DNA of 27,793 nt from Chloroflexia bacterium (GCA_025924435.1 JAICIL010000015.1:1-27793); one strand, 5' to 3'; counted from the first letter of the stretch, positions 1 to 7,715 are shown. Numbers and translations: made by a program. The notes: generated by a model from the sequence alone, not told the origin.

Positions 1-1
1 G

Positions 2-511
2 GAGAATTACGCCTATTTCTTGAACGCTGTCCTGCCCGTCGCCGAAGAATCGGGCGTCACCCTCGCCCTCCACCCCGACGACCCCCCCGTCCCCTCCCTC
101 GGCGGCGTCGCCCGCATCTTCACGAGCGTGGACGATTTCAAACACGGCTATGAACTGAGCGGGGGCAGCCCCTCCTGGGCGCTCGACCTCTGCCTGGGGT
201 GCTGCTCGGAGATGCCCGGCGGCGCCGCGAATGTGCGCGCGATGATCGAGTTCTTCGCCCCCAAAGGCCGGATCGCCTATGTCCACTTCCGCGATGTGCA
301 GGGCACCGTGCCGACGTTCGCGGAGTGCTTCATCGGGGAGGGGAATTACGACGCGGCGGCGACGATGCGGCTCCTGAAGGAGCAAGGATTCACAGGCTTC
401 CTGCTCGATGACCACGTGCCGCACGTGGTGGACGACACACCCTGGGGGCACCGGGGGCGGGCGCACGCGATCGGCTACATGCAGGGCCTGCTGGCGGCGC
501 TGGGGGAGTAG
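2..511 (+). CDS. uxuA: Mannonate dehydratase, C-terminal part (5' end outside window)
   Basis: This is the last 169 codons of a TIM-barrel sugar-acid dehydratase. The frame is open to the window edge, so the start lies upstream. Family-typical segments are visible: HPDDPP near residue 24 of the fragment, VHFRDVQG, the stretch FAECFIGEGNYD, and DDHVP followed by RAHAIGYMQGLL at the C-terminus. UxuA enzymes dehydrate D-mannonate to 2-keto-3-deoxygluconate in cytoplasmic hexuronate catabolism, using a divalent metal held by His, Cys and Asp residues. The gene ends at TAG (509-511), which lies inside a heptamer repeat. A GntR-family regulator follows in the same direction, as is common for hexuronate genes. 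It could instead be a related xylose-isomerase-like barrel of another specificity, but the motifs favour mannonate dehydratase. Confidence 0.8.
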   Translation, partial: ENYAYFLNAVLPVAEESGVTLALHPDDPPVPSLGGVARIFTSVDDFKHGYELSGGSPSWALDLCLGCCSEMPGGAANVRAMIEFFAPKGRIAYVHFRDVQGTVPTFAECFIGEGNYDAAATMRLLKEQGFTGFLLDDHVPHVVDDTPWGHRGRAHAIGYMQGLLAALGE

Positions 512-571
512 TCAGTAGTCAGTGGGCAGCGGTTTTTCCCTCCTGCTCACTACCCACTGCCCACTGCCCAC
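507..571. repeat. Inverted heptamer array A (unit AGTGGGC)
   Basis: Three 7-base units in direct phase (507-513, 514-520, 521-527; the first two read AGTAGTC, the third AGTGGGC) are followed by a short T/C-rich spacer. Four units in the opposite orientation follow (544-550, 551-557, 558-564, 565-571; mostly TGCCCAC). The two arms can pair in several registers to form a long imperfect hairpin. The left arm overlaps the stop codon of the upstream gene. The right arm ends just before the AAGGAGG ribosome-binding site of the downstream regulator. Confidence 0.85.
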
Positions 572-587
572 TCGTAAGGAGGGCGTG

Positions 588-1343
588 ATGATCGAGCATA
601 GCGACCTGACCACGAAGGTGTACCAGTGGTTGAAGGGGCGCATCATGCACCACGCCTTCCTGCCCGGCGACAAACTCGATGTCCAGCAACTGGCGGACGA
701 CCTCGGCGTCAGTCGCACGCCCGTCAAGGACGCGATCAACCGGCTGACGTCGGAAGGGCTTGTCATCCTGCGCAGCAGGCGCGGCACATATGTCGCGACG
801 CTGACGCCCACGGCGCTGCGCGACTTGTTCGAGACGCGCATGATGATCGAGTGCTGGGCGGTGCGGCATGCGACGCCCGAAGCGATGCACGCCGCCGCGC
901 CGGCGATGCGGACGCTCTTCGACCGGAGCGCCCGGATCATCACCGGCGCGGATGCGGCGCATTTCGATTACTCCGCGTACTACGCGCTCGATCTCGATCT
1001 CCACGCCCTGCTCGTCGGCCTGACGGGAAACGCCGTCCTGCTCGACTTCCATCACGCGATCATGGCGCGGATGAGCGTCGGTCGCATCTATTATCCCGGC
1101 GAGGATGAGGTGCTGCGGCGGTCGCTTCGCGCGCACGACGAGCACGCGGCGATTGTCCACGCGGTCTCCGACGGCGATCGCGACGGCTTGCTCGCCGCCG
1201 TGCGGGCGCACATCGCGACCTCGATGGAGCATACCGCCTGGCTGCTCGACCGCGCCGCGCAGGCGAACGGCGCGCGGTCGGAACGCGCGACCGATGCGAC
1301 GCCGCCCCTCACCGACCATGTACGCGCCGTCGCACCCCGGTAG
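588..1343 (+). CDS. GntR-family transcriptional regulator, FCD (FadR-type) subfamily
   Basis: This 251-residue DNA-binding regulator has an N-terminal winged helix-turn-helix at about residues 8-70, with the signature LADDLGVSRTPVKDAINRL. An all-helical FCD effector domain follows at about 80-225. That domain keeps acidic and His residues typical of its metal/ligand site (DLDLH, HDEHAAIVHA, AVRAHI). The start is ATG 588, because AAGGAGG at 576-582 is ideally placed; the frame is open further upstream but runs into the heptamer repeat. The gene directly follows mannonate dehydratase on the same strand, so a role in sensing a hexuronate or related acid is plausible but inferred. Its stop codon lies in the left arm of a strong palindrome. 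The last 30 or so residues are low-complexity and not expected to be structured. Confidence 0.9.
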   Translation: MIEHSDLTTKVYQWLKGRIMHHAFLPGDKLDVQQLADDLGVSRTPVKDAINRLTSEGLVILRSRRGTYVATLTPTALRDLFETRMMIECWAVRHATPEAMHAAAPAMRTLFDRSARIITGADAAHFDYSAYYALDLDLHALLVGLTGNAVLLDFHHAIMARMSVGRIYYPGEDEVLRRSLRAHDEHAAIVHAVSDGDRDGLLAAVRAHIATSMEHTAWLLDRAAQANGARSERATDATPPLTDHVRAVAPR

Positions 1344-1396
1344 CGCGGGCTTTCCCGCCTGCGTGGGGGACGCAGGGGGTAAAGCCCGCGCTACCG
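1338..1396. repeat. GC-rich palindrome at the 3' end of the GntR gene
   Basis: A 16-base arm (1338-1353) is perfectly complementary to 1381-1396. An inner stem, CCTGCGT (1358-1364) with ACGCAGG (1370-1376), sits around a five-G loop. The arm includes the regulator stop codon (1341-1343). It carries the core GCGGGCTTTCC that recurs near other gene ends in this window. There is no T-run, so a classical terminator is not shown, although RNA folding or 3'-end protection is possible. Confidence 0.85.
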
Positions 1397-1506
1397 AAGA
1401 TGCCGCGCCAGCGCCAGCGCCAATGGTGATAGACTGGCCGCCACGTGCGGTACTGCGTTCATGGGCATGATGTACCCGACAGACGCATACGGAAAGGACG
1501 GCCCCG

Positions 1507-2580
1507 ATGGCTGATGCGGCACTGCCCCTCGTCTTTGACGGTCACAACGATACTCTGCTCGACCTGCCGGGCCGGGAGCCGGGCACGGAGCGCGATTTCT
1601 TCGCGCGCGGCGAGCGCGGCCACATTGACCTGCCGCGCGCGAAAGAGGGCGGCCTCGGCGGCGGCTTCTTCGCCGTCTTCGTGCCGGGCAAGCGCCCCGC
1701 GAACGCGACCGATATCACGTCCTTCGCCTCCGCCTTCAACGATCCGGCGACCCGACCGCCGACGCCCGGTCTCGAGGAGGCAACCCAAGTCGCCATGCGG
1801 ATGGCCGCCCGCCTCTTTCGGATCGAGGAGCGATCCGAGGGGCGGGTGAAGATCGTGCGGACGGCGGACGAACTGGCGCAAGGCCTCGCATCCGGCACCT
1901 TCTGCGCGATCCTCCATTTCGAGGGCGCGGAGGCGATTGACGAGGAATTGAACGCATTGGAGGTCTTCTACAAGGCGGGCCTCCGCTCGCTTGGCCCGGT
2001 CTGGAGTCGCCCGAATAGCTTCGCCGAGGGTGTGCCGTTCAAGTTCGGCCAGTCGCCCGACACCGGGCCGGGCCTGACCGACGCGGGCAAAGATCTCATC
2101 CGCGCGTGCAACCGGCTCGGTGTGATGGTGGACCTCTCGCACCTGAACGAGAAGGGCTTCTGGGACATCGCCGCGATCACCGATGCGCCGCTCGTCGCCA
2201 CGCACTCCAACGCGCATGCGCTCTCGGCCACCCCGCGCAATCTCACAGACAAGCAACTCGCGGCGATCAAGGAGTCGGACGGCATGGTCGGCGTCAACTT
2301 CGCCGTCGGCTTCCTCACCGCCGACGGCAACAACAACCCCGCGATGCCGCTCGAAACGATGGTGCGCCACTTCGATTATCTGGTGGAACATCTCGGCATT
2401 GATCGCGTCGGCTTCGGCTCCGACTACGACGGCGCGACCGTCCCGGCGGCGGTGGGCGACGCGTCGAAAGTCGGCAATCTCGTCCGCGCCCTCAAAGATC
2501 ACGGCTACGACGACGCCTCGCTCCGCAAACTCGCGCACGAGAATTGGATTCGCGTCCTGCGCAAGACGTGGAAGGGATAG
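1507..2580 (+). CDS. Membrane-dipeptidase-like metallopeptidase, family M19
   Basis: This 357-residue amidohydrolase-fold dipeptidase matches M19 (renal dipeptidase) throughout. The binuclear zinc ligands can be placed: HND at residues 13-15 (H13, D15), the bridging Glu in HFEGAE (E139), His in DLSHLNEKGFWD (H212), His in ATHSNAHA (H233) and the late Asp in GFGSDYDGA (about D306). The family hydrolyses dipeptides, including some with D-residues at the C-terminal position. No signal peptide is visible, so it is probably cytoplasmic. ATG 1507 is preceded by GGAAAGGA at about 1491-1498. The length is normal for bacterial members. It stands alone between two repeat-bearing spacers, and the neighbours do not reveal its substrate. 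Confidence 0.93.
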   Translation: MADAALPLVFDGHNDTLLDLPGREPGTERDFFARGERGHIDLPRAKEGGLGGGFFAVFVPGKRPANATDITSFASAFNDPATRPPTPGLEEATQVAMRMAARLFRIEERSEGRVKIVRTADELAQGLASGTFCAILHFEGAEAIDEELNALEVFYKAGLRSLGPVWSRPNSFAEGVPFKFGQSPDTGPGLTDAGKDLIRACNRLGVMVDLSHLNEKGFWDIAAITDAPLVATHSNAHALSATPRNLTDKQLAAIKESDGMVGVNFAVGFLTADGNNNPAMPLETMVRHFDYLVEHLGIDRVGFGSDYDGATVPAAVGDASKVGNLVRALKDHGYDDASLRKLAHENWIRVLRKTWKG

Positions 2581-2584
2581 ACGA

Positions 2585-2697
2585 AGGACTGAGGACTGAG
2601 GACTGAAGGCTGAGAGAGGGTTCAGCCTCGCAATTCAGTGTCTGACCCTTCAGAGCGCGCGTATTGCGGGATCGCTGCCCATATCCTTCTCAGTCCT
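2585..2697. repeat. Heptamer array C (unit AGGACTG) with inverted outlier
   Basis: Four consecutive 7-base units (2585-2591, 2592-2598, 2599-2605 identical; 2606-2612 variant AAGGCTG) start four bases after the M19 stop. AGGCTGA (2607-2613) can pair with TCAGCCT (2622-2628) in a small hairpin. A reverse-orientation unit, TCAGTCCT, lies at 2690-2697. The layout, a direct run followed by inverted copies up to the next promoter, resembles arrays A and B, but the unit is different. Confidence 0.7.
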
Positions 2698-2705
2698 AAT
2701 TGTCG

Positions 2706-2733
2706 TTGACAGTGGGTAGCGTGCTCGTATACT
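2706..2733 (+). promoter_or_regulatory. Sigma-70-type promoter for the cytochrome c gene
   Basis: A perfect -35 hexamer TTGACA (2706-2711) and a -10 hexamer TATACT (2728-2733) are separated by 16 bases. They lie about 84 bases upstream of the cytochrome ATG. This is the best consensus promoter seen in the window. Confidence 0.75.
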
Positions 2734-2816
2734 TACCGGCATCGGTCGGGGGGTGGGAACGCGGATGACGTGGGGTGCGGCATCTCGCGACGTGCGATGA
2801 GGGAAGCGGGGAGGCA

Positions 2817-3293
2817 ATGCGGCTACTGGCGGGAATCTCGGCGCGCGGGCGGGTCGTCGCCGCGACGGTCCTCGGTCTGCTCAGTATCAGTCTGATCCTC
2901 TCCGCGTGCGGGCGGATTCCCGAGTCGGAAGCGGCGAAGAGTCGCCTGCCAACGGACACGCCGACCGTCGCGGCCGCCGCGCAAGTCTCCACCGGGAGTT
3001 TCAAGTTGGCCGAGACGCCCACCGGCAACGCGAGCGCCGGCCAGAACATCTATGTCCGCAGTTGTCAGGCGTGCCACGGGAATAATGGTGTCGCGGACGA
3101 TCCCGCGCAGGCGTCGCTCGTCGGCAATGGCGGCCTGATCGTCAAGCAGCAGCTCGATACGACGGATAAGTTCGTCAATGCCTTCGAGAACAACGCGAAG
3201 CACGCCGGTTTCAAGGACGACCCGAACCAGAATCTCACCCCGGCGCGCCTGGGAAATATCTACGCCTATATGATTGCCCAGATGAGTGGCTAA
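2817..3293 (+). CDS. Lipid-anchored class I c-type cytochrome
   Basis: This 158-residue exported haem protein begins with a lipoprotein signal: a charged N-terminus, a hydrophobic stretch at 13-30 and a lipobox LSAC with the lipidated Cys at 31. A Thr/Ala-rich spacer (about 40-70) leads to a compact cytochrome c domain. That domain has the haem-binding CQACH at 83-87 and Met residues near the C-terminus (152, 156) that could supply the distal iron ligand. It should sit on the outer face of the cytoplasmic membrane as an electron carrier, with its partner unknown. ATG 2817 is chosen because GGGGAGG (2808-2814) precedes it and the signal peptide starts there; an in-frame GTG at 2775 would add an unlikely 14 residues. 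A consensus promoter lies upstream. No oxidase or dehydrogenase gene adjoins it. Confidence 0.92.
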   Translation: MRLLAGISARGRVVAATVLGLLSISLILSACGRIPESEAAKSRLPTDTPTVAAAAQVSTGSFKLAETPTGNASAGQNIYVRSCQACHGNNGVADDPAQASLVGNGGLIVKQQLDTTDKFVNAFENNAKHAGFKDDPNQNLTPARLGNIYAYMIAQMSG

Positions 3294-3296
3294 ATG

Positions 3297-3374
3297 AGTG
3301 AACAGTGAATAGTGGGCAGTGAGCAGCGATTACGACTTCCGTTCCGTCTACTGTCCACTGCCCACTGCCCACTG
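3297..3374. repeat. Inverted heptamer array B (same unit as array A)
   Basis: Four direct 7-base units (3297-3303, 3304-3310, 3311-3317, 3318-3324; consensus AGTGRRC) are followed by about 22 unique bases. Four inverted units follow (3347-3353, 3354-3360, 3361-3367, 3368-3374; mostly CCCACTG). The array starts four bases after the cytochrome stop codon and ends just before the lon ribosome-binding site. It is a long imperfect hairpin with the same unit and layout as 507-571. Confidence 0.85.
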
Positions 3375-3386
3375 GAAAGGGACTCT

Positions 3387-5939
3387 ATGCAACGGCGGAC
3401 GGGGCGAACCCGCGCACCACGGGTAACGCCCGCCATGGAACAGACCGCCGGCCCGGCGATGACCCTGCCGGTCGTCCTCGTGCCGGAGGCGGTCGTTTTG
3501 CCGCAGATTTCCGCTCCCCTCTTCCTCAACGACGAGCGGGCGGAGGCGGCGGTGGCGCGCGCGTTCGAGCGGGATCGCCGCATCCTGATCCTCGTCGAGC
3601 AATACGCGCCCGAGCCGCCGACGGAGTGGATTGATCGCCTCGTCCTGCGCGACGATGAGCCGCTCCCCGACGCGGGCGGCGAGGGGTTCGATGCGCGCCG
3701 CGGCAATCCCCGCGCCACCGTCGGCGTGATCGCGGAACTGCTGCAACCGATCCGGCGCCACGGCCCGCCGCAGTATCTCGTGCAGGGGCTGTGCCGTGGC
3801 GTCGTCGAGAGCGTCGTGCGGGAGCGGCCATATATCCTCGCCTGGGTGCACGAGCAGACGGACACGGAGGTGCGCACCGTCGAGGGGGCGGCGATGATGA
3901 GCGCGGTGATCGCGCTCGTCGAGCGATACATCGCGCTCTTGCCCAACATCCCCGAAGAAGTGGCGGAGATGGTGCGCTCGATCGAGGAGCCGGGCCGCCT
4001 CGCGGACCTGATCGCCTCGTCGCCGGAGTACACGCCCGCGCAGCGCCAGCAGATCATCGAGATCGTGGACCCGCTCGCCCGCCTGACGCGCGTCCACGCG
4101 ATGCTGGCGGACAAACTGGACGTGCTCGATCTGCGCTCGAAGATCGAGACGGAGGCGCAGGCGAGCATGGACCGCTCCCAGCGCGAGTATTACCTGCGCG
4201 AGGAGTTGCGGGCGATCCGCCGGGAACTCGGCGAGGCGAGCGAGGAGTTCCTCGCGGACGACCTGCGCGAGCGGATCGCCGCCGCCAACATGCCCGACGA
4301 GGTGCGCGCGAAGGCCGTCCAGCAGGTGGAGCGCCTCGAAAACCAGCACCCGCAAAGCCCGGAAGTCGGATTATTGCGGACGTACATCGAGTGGCTGCTC
4401 ACCGTGCCGTGGGGCGTCGAGACCGAGGACAATCTGGACCTCGCCCACGCCGCCGCCGTCCTCGATGAGGACCATTACGGGCTGGAGAAGGTGAAAGACC
4501 GCATCCTCGATTTCATCGCCGTGCGCTCGCTCGCGGGGGATAAGATGCGCACGCCGATCCTCTGCTTCGTCGGGCCGCCCGGCGTCGGCAAGACGAGCCT
4601 CGGCAAGTCTATCGCCCGCGCCCTCGGCCGCAACTACATCCGCGTCTCGCTCGGCGGCGTCCGGGACGAGGCGGAGATTCGCGGCCATCGCCGCACGTAT
4701 GTCGGCGCGCTGCCGGGGCGGGTCGTCAAGGCGCTCTGCGACGCCGGGAGCCGCAACCCGGTCTTCGTGCTGGACGAGGTGGACAAGATCGGCACGGACA
4801 TCATCCGGGGCGATCCCGCCTCCGCGATGCTCGAAGTGCTCGACCCGGAGCAGAACAACGCCTTTGCAGATCACTATATGGAAGTGCCGATTGACCTCTC
4901 GCGCGTGCTCTTCATCACGACGGCCAACCTGCTCGACCCGATCCCGCCCGCGCTGCGCGACCGGATGGAAGTGATCGAAATATCGGGGTACACCGATGTC
5001 GAGAAGACGCAGATCGCGCGCGGCTTCCTGCTGCCGAAGATGCTCGTCAGCCACGGCCTGACGCCCAAAAACCTCAAACTCCCCGATACCGCGCTGCGCC
5101 ACCTGATCCACGAGTACACGCGCGAGGCGGGCGTGCGCAACCTCGAACGCGAGCTCGGCGGGCTGGGCCGGAAGATCGCGCGGCGCGTCGCGGGGGGCGA
5201 GACGGGGGCGGTCACGGTCAAGGCGGAGATGCTGACGACCTATCTCGGCGTGCCGCGCTACGAGTTCGGCGCGGCGGAGGAGCGCGCGGAAGTCGGCGTC
5301 GCGACGGGTGTCGCGTACACCGAATTCGGCGGCTCGCTTTTGCCCATTGAGGTGGCGCTGGTGCCGGGCAAGGGGGATGTGCGCCTGACGGGCCAGTTGG
5401 GCGAGGTGATGCAGGAATCCGCCCACGCCGCGATGACGTACGCGCGCTCCCGCGTGGCGGCCCTGGGCATTGACCCGGCGCTGTTCGAGACGCGCTCCAT
5501 CCACGTCCATGTGCCGGAGGGCGCGGTGCCGAAGGATGGCCCGTCGGCGGGCGTCACGCTCGCCACCGCGCTCATCTCGGCGCTCGCGGGCCGCGCGGTG
5601 CGGCACGATCTCGTGATGACGGGCGAAATTACGCTGCGCGGCAAGGTGCTGCCGATCGGCGGCCTGAAGGAAAAGATGCTCGCCGCGCACCGGGCGGGCA
5701 TCAAGACTTTTCTCATGCCGCGCCGCAACGCGAAAGACCTCGCCGATGTGCCCGCCGAGGTGCGCGGCGAGATGGAAATTATCATGGTCGAGCACGTCGA
5801 GGAAATCCTCAAACACGCGCTCCTTGCCGATGAACCCTCCGGCCCCGCGACGCCGAAGCCGAAACGATCGCCGCGCCGCGCGGCGACCGGCGGCGCGACG
5901 TGGACGCCACCGGCGCCGCTATCGGGCGCGCCCTCGTGA
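3387..5939 (+). CDS. lon: ATP-dependent protease Lon
   Basis: This 850-residue protein is a complete LonA-type protease. An N-terminal substrate-binding domain (about 20-220) and a helical linker (about 220-360) lead to the AAA+ module. Walker A GPPGVGKT is at 396-403 and Walker B VFVLDEVDK at 459-467. The protease domain has the catalytic Ser720 in PKDGPSAG and Lys763 in the GGLKEKM segment, spaced as in E. coli Lon. The enzyme degrades misfolded and regulatory proteins in the cytoplasm. ATG 3387 is chosen because GGAAAGGGA lies just upstream and the earlier open frame is repeat sequence. The tail beyond about 825 is basic and low-complexity. The stop codon overlaps the start of a cyclic-di-AMP receptor gene, so the two are probably co-translated. 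No heat-shock operator was recognised upstream. Confidence 0.97.
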   Translation: MQRRTGRTRAPRVTPAMEQTAGPAMTLPVVLVPEAVVLPQISAPLFLNDERAEAAVARAFERDRRILILVEQYAPEPPTEWIDRLVLRDDEPLPDAGGEGFDARRGNPRATVGVIAELLQPIRRHGPPQYLVQGLCRGVVESVVRERPYILAWVHEQTDTEVRTVEGAAMMSAVIALVERYIALLPNIPEEVAEMVRSIEEPGRLADLIASSPEYTPAQRQQIIEIVDPLARLTRVHAMLADKLDVLDLRSKIETEAQASMDRSQREYYLREELRAIRRELGEASEEFLADDLRERIAAANMPDEVRAKAVQQVERLENQHPQSPEVGLLRTYIEWLLTVPWGVETEDNLDLAHAAAVLDEDHYGLEKVKDRILDFIAVRSLAGDKMRTPILCFVGPPGVGKTSLGKSIARALGRNYIRVSLGGVRDEAEIRGHRRTYVGALPGRVVKALCDAGSRNPVFVLDEVDKIGTDIIRGDPASAMLEVLDPEQNNAFADHYMEVPIDLSRVLFITTANLLDPIPPALRDRMEVIEISGYTDVEKTQIARGFLLPKMLVSHGLTPKNLKLPDTALRHLIHEYTREAGVRNLERELGGLGRKIARRVAGGETGAVTVKAEMLTTYLGVPRYEFGAAEERAEVGVATGVAYTEFGGSLLPIEVALVPGKGDVRLTGQLGEVMQESAHAAMTYARSRVAALGIDPALFETRSIHVHVPEGAVPKDGPSAGVTLATALISALAGRAVRHDLVMTGEITLRGKVLPIGGLKEKMLAAHRAGIKTFLMPRRNAKDLADVPAEVRGEMEIIMVEHVEEILKHALLADEPSGPATPKPKRSPRRAATGGATWTPPAPLSGAPS

Positions 5940-6283
5940 GATTGATCTTCGCGGTCGTCCAGCGCGGCGACCTGTCGGAGTTGCTGCGGGCGCTGATCGG
6001 CGCAGGTTTCCGCGCGACGGTGATCCGCAGCCACGGCGGCTTCCTGCGGGTCGGCAGCGTCACGGTGATGATCGGGGTGGACGGCTCGCTCGTCCCGGAC
6101 GTCTTCGCGATCATCAAGCGGGTCTGCCGCCATCGCATCCGGCCCTCCCTGCCGATGGTCCCCGCCATCGAGCCGGGCATCATGACGATGCCCTATCCGG
6201 TCGAGGTCGAGGTCGGCGGCGCGGTCTGCTTCACGCTGAAAGTCTCCCGCTTCGTCCGCATCCAGGGCACACCCGCGCGGTAA
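5936..6283 (+). CDS. Cyclic-di-AMP receptor-like protein (DarA/PstA family, DUF970)
   Basis: This 115-residue PII-like protein matches the cyclic-di-AMP receptor family from its first residues. It begins VRLIFAVVQRGD, has a Thr in the FRATVI strand, and carries the family loop GGFLRVG at 34-40 followed by TVMIGVD. Family proteins form trimers that bind cyclic-di-AMP between subunits and presumably pass the signal to a partner protein. GTG 5936 is chosen because it places the family's canonical N-terminus at the start and overlaps the lon stop as GTGA; an in-frame GTG at 5900 would add 12 unconserved residues. The overlap implies translational coupling to lon. The C-terminal part beyond about residue 70 is longer and more divergent than the core. 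No diadenylate cyclase gene is present in the window. Confidence 0.85.
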   Translation: MRLIFAVVQRGDLSELLRALIGAGFRATVIRSHGGFLRVGSVTVMIGVDGSLVPDVFAIIKRVCRHRIRPSLPMVPAIEPGIMTMPYPVEVEVGGAVCFTLKVSRFVRIQGTPAR

Positions 6284-6313
6284 TTCTCTCGGATAGGCCA
6301 TGCCAACAGATGC

Positions 6314-6330
6314 ATCCGCATGGTGCGGAT
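6314..6330. terminator. Short hairpin between convergent genes
   Basis: ATCCGCA (6314-6320) and TGCGGAT (6324-6330) form a perfect 7-bp stem with a 3-base loop. It lies between the rightward receptor gene and the leftward methyltransferase gene, whose stop codon it touches. There is no T-tract, so a terminator role rests only on position and symmetry. Confidence 0.4.
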
Positions 6331-7439
6331 CAGGGGATCAGTCGGTAGAAGTTGAAGAAATAGTTCTCAATCGGCAGGATCTCAACGGAGCGGTAGCCCG
6401 CCTCGCGCGCGTAGCGGCGTAGCGTGTCCGGGCGCATCACCGTCCCCGTCTCCGCCGAGGGCGTATCCGCCATCCCGACCGGCAAGCAATGCAGCACGCT
6501 CCAGCCGTACATCATCCGCTCGACATCCGTCCCCGTCGGCGTGAAAACTTCCCCCACGCGCTCATCCACCACGAGCACGGCGCCCCGCTCGCCCGCCAGT
6601 TTGCGCATGCCCCGCAGCACCGCGACCGGTTGGGACATATCATGGATGCACTCGAAGGCGGTCACGAGGTCGTACCGACCGGCGAGCGCCGGGTCGCCCG
6701 CATCCCGCACCTCGAACGTCACCGTGTCCGCAACGCCCATCTCGCGCGCGTTCGCCCGCGCGAGAGCGACGGACGGGTCATCCAGATCGAATCCATCCAC
6801 GCGCGCCATCGGGTAGGCGCGGGCGATGCCGATGCTCGACCACCCCGCGCCGCAGCCGACATCGGCCACCCGCGCGGGAGGGTCCGCCCGCAAGCGCGCG
6901 TGCACGTCGGGAATCGCGGGCAACCACTCGGAGCCGAGCTGGGAGAGGAAGGCGGCGCGGTTCATCCCCGCCTGCCCCTCGCGCATGTCCACCCCGTAGT
7001 CGCGATACGGCACGCCGCCGCCCGTTCGGAAGGCGTCGAGCAGCGCGGCGAAGGGGTAGACCGCGCCGACGGTGATCTGCGCCAGCGGCGCGAGATGATT
7101 GAGGCTATCGCGCTCGACGAGCACCTCGACATGCCCGGCGGGGATGCGGAACCGGCGTGCCTGCGCCTCCGCCGCCGGATTCTCAACGGCGAGGATGCCC
7201 GTGACGGTCTGCTGCTCCAGCCACTCGCGCGCGTAGCGCTCCTGCGTGCCGGAGCGGGCGGCGAGTTCGGCGGGGGTGAGCGGCCCCGCCTCGGCGAGGA
7301 GGCGGTAGTAGCCGAAATGGTTACCGATCTGGATGGTGAAGATGTCGAACACACCGGAGGTCGCCTGCAATAGCCGTTCGACAAGCCGGTCGCGTTGCTG
7401 CATGGTCTCCATACTGGAATGCTCAACCGTCGTCGTCAC
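6330..7439 (-). CDS. Class I SAM-dependent methyltransferase with N-terminal winged helix
   Basis: This 369-residue protein has an N-terminal winged-helix/dimerisation domain (about 20-110; LTPAELAARSGTQERYAREWLE) of the type found in Rv2258c-like and O-methyltransferase-like enzymes. The C-terminal Rossmann methyltransferase fold has motif I VADVGCGAGW at 191-200 and an acidic ribose-binding strand GFDLDD near 217-222. The FECIHDMSQP segment follows. The substrate cannot be read from the sequence; small-molecule O- or C-methylation is typical. Start GTG 7439 is chosen because AAGGGGAGG (7446-7454) lies six bases upstream; an in-frame GTG at 7466 would place this ribosome-binding site inside the gene. 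It is divergently transcribed from the large regulator, which is a natural candidate to control it, though this is untested. Confidence 0.9.
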   Translation of the reverse strand: MTTTVEHSSMETMQQRDRLVERLLQATSGVFDIFTIQIGNHFGYYRLLAEAGPLTPAELAARSGTQERYAREWLEQQTVTGILAVENPAAEAQARRFRIPAGHVEVLVERDSLNHLAPLAQITVGAVYPFAALLDAFRTGGGVPYRDYGVDMREGQAGMNRAAFLSQLGSEWLPAIPDVHARLRADPPARVADVGCGAGWSSIGIARAYPMARVDGFDLDDPSVALARANAREMGVADTVTFEVRDAGDPALAGRYDLVTAFECIHDMSQPVAVLRGMRKLAGERGAVLVVDERVGEVFTPTGTDVERMMYGWSVLHCLPVGMADTPSAETGTVMRPDTLRRYAREAGYRSVEILPIENYFFNFYRLIP

Positions 7440-7526
7440 ACTTGGCCTCCCCTTCGTATTCCACACGTATCCTCGCGATGGTTATTTGTAGTGTGTGGTA
7501 TGAAGACGGGTAACAACAGGAAGGAC

Positions 7527-7550
7527 CGACAGAGTTCGCGACAGAGTTCG
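7527..7550. repeat. Perfect tandem 12-base repeat in the divergent promoter region
   Basis: CGACAGAGTTCG occurs twice with no spacer (7527-7538 and 7539-7550). A degenerate partial third copy follows (CGGCAGTTCC). It lies in the 276-base region between the divergent methyltransferase and regulator genes. That makes it a candidate operator, but no footprint-like symmetry is visible. The rest of this region shows no strong consensus promoter. Confidence 0.6.
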
Positions 7551-7715
7551 CGGCAGTTCCACCGGGAGTGTGCCAGGGGATTTGCAGTGTCGGGGCAGGG
7601 TTTATTCATTGTCGGGGGAAATCCGCGGCGAGGCGTGCTACCATGACAAGACACGGTGCAATCTTGCTGGCTGCATATCATCGCGACGCCAATCCGACGC
7701 GAGGGAGACTCCGAG

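Noticed and set aside
507..571. Heptamer array read as a CRISPR-like repeat
   Set aside because: Units are 7 bases in direct contact with no spacers, and orientation inverts half-way. There are no cas genes.
2607..2628. Hairpin after the M19 gene as a Rho-independent terminator
   Set aside because: The 7-bp stem has no T-tract and is built from the repeat units themselves.
4371..5816. A 481-codon minus-strand frame opposite lon
   Set aside because: Lon is unambiguous; the antisense frame is a high-GC shadow.
3387..6283. Lon plus small protein as a toxin-antitoxin or defence unit
   Set aside because: The small gene clearly matches the cyclic-di-AMP receptor family and Lon is full-length housekeeping type.
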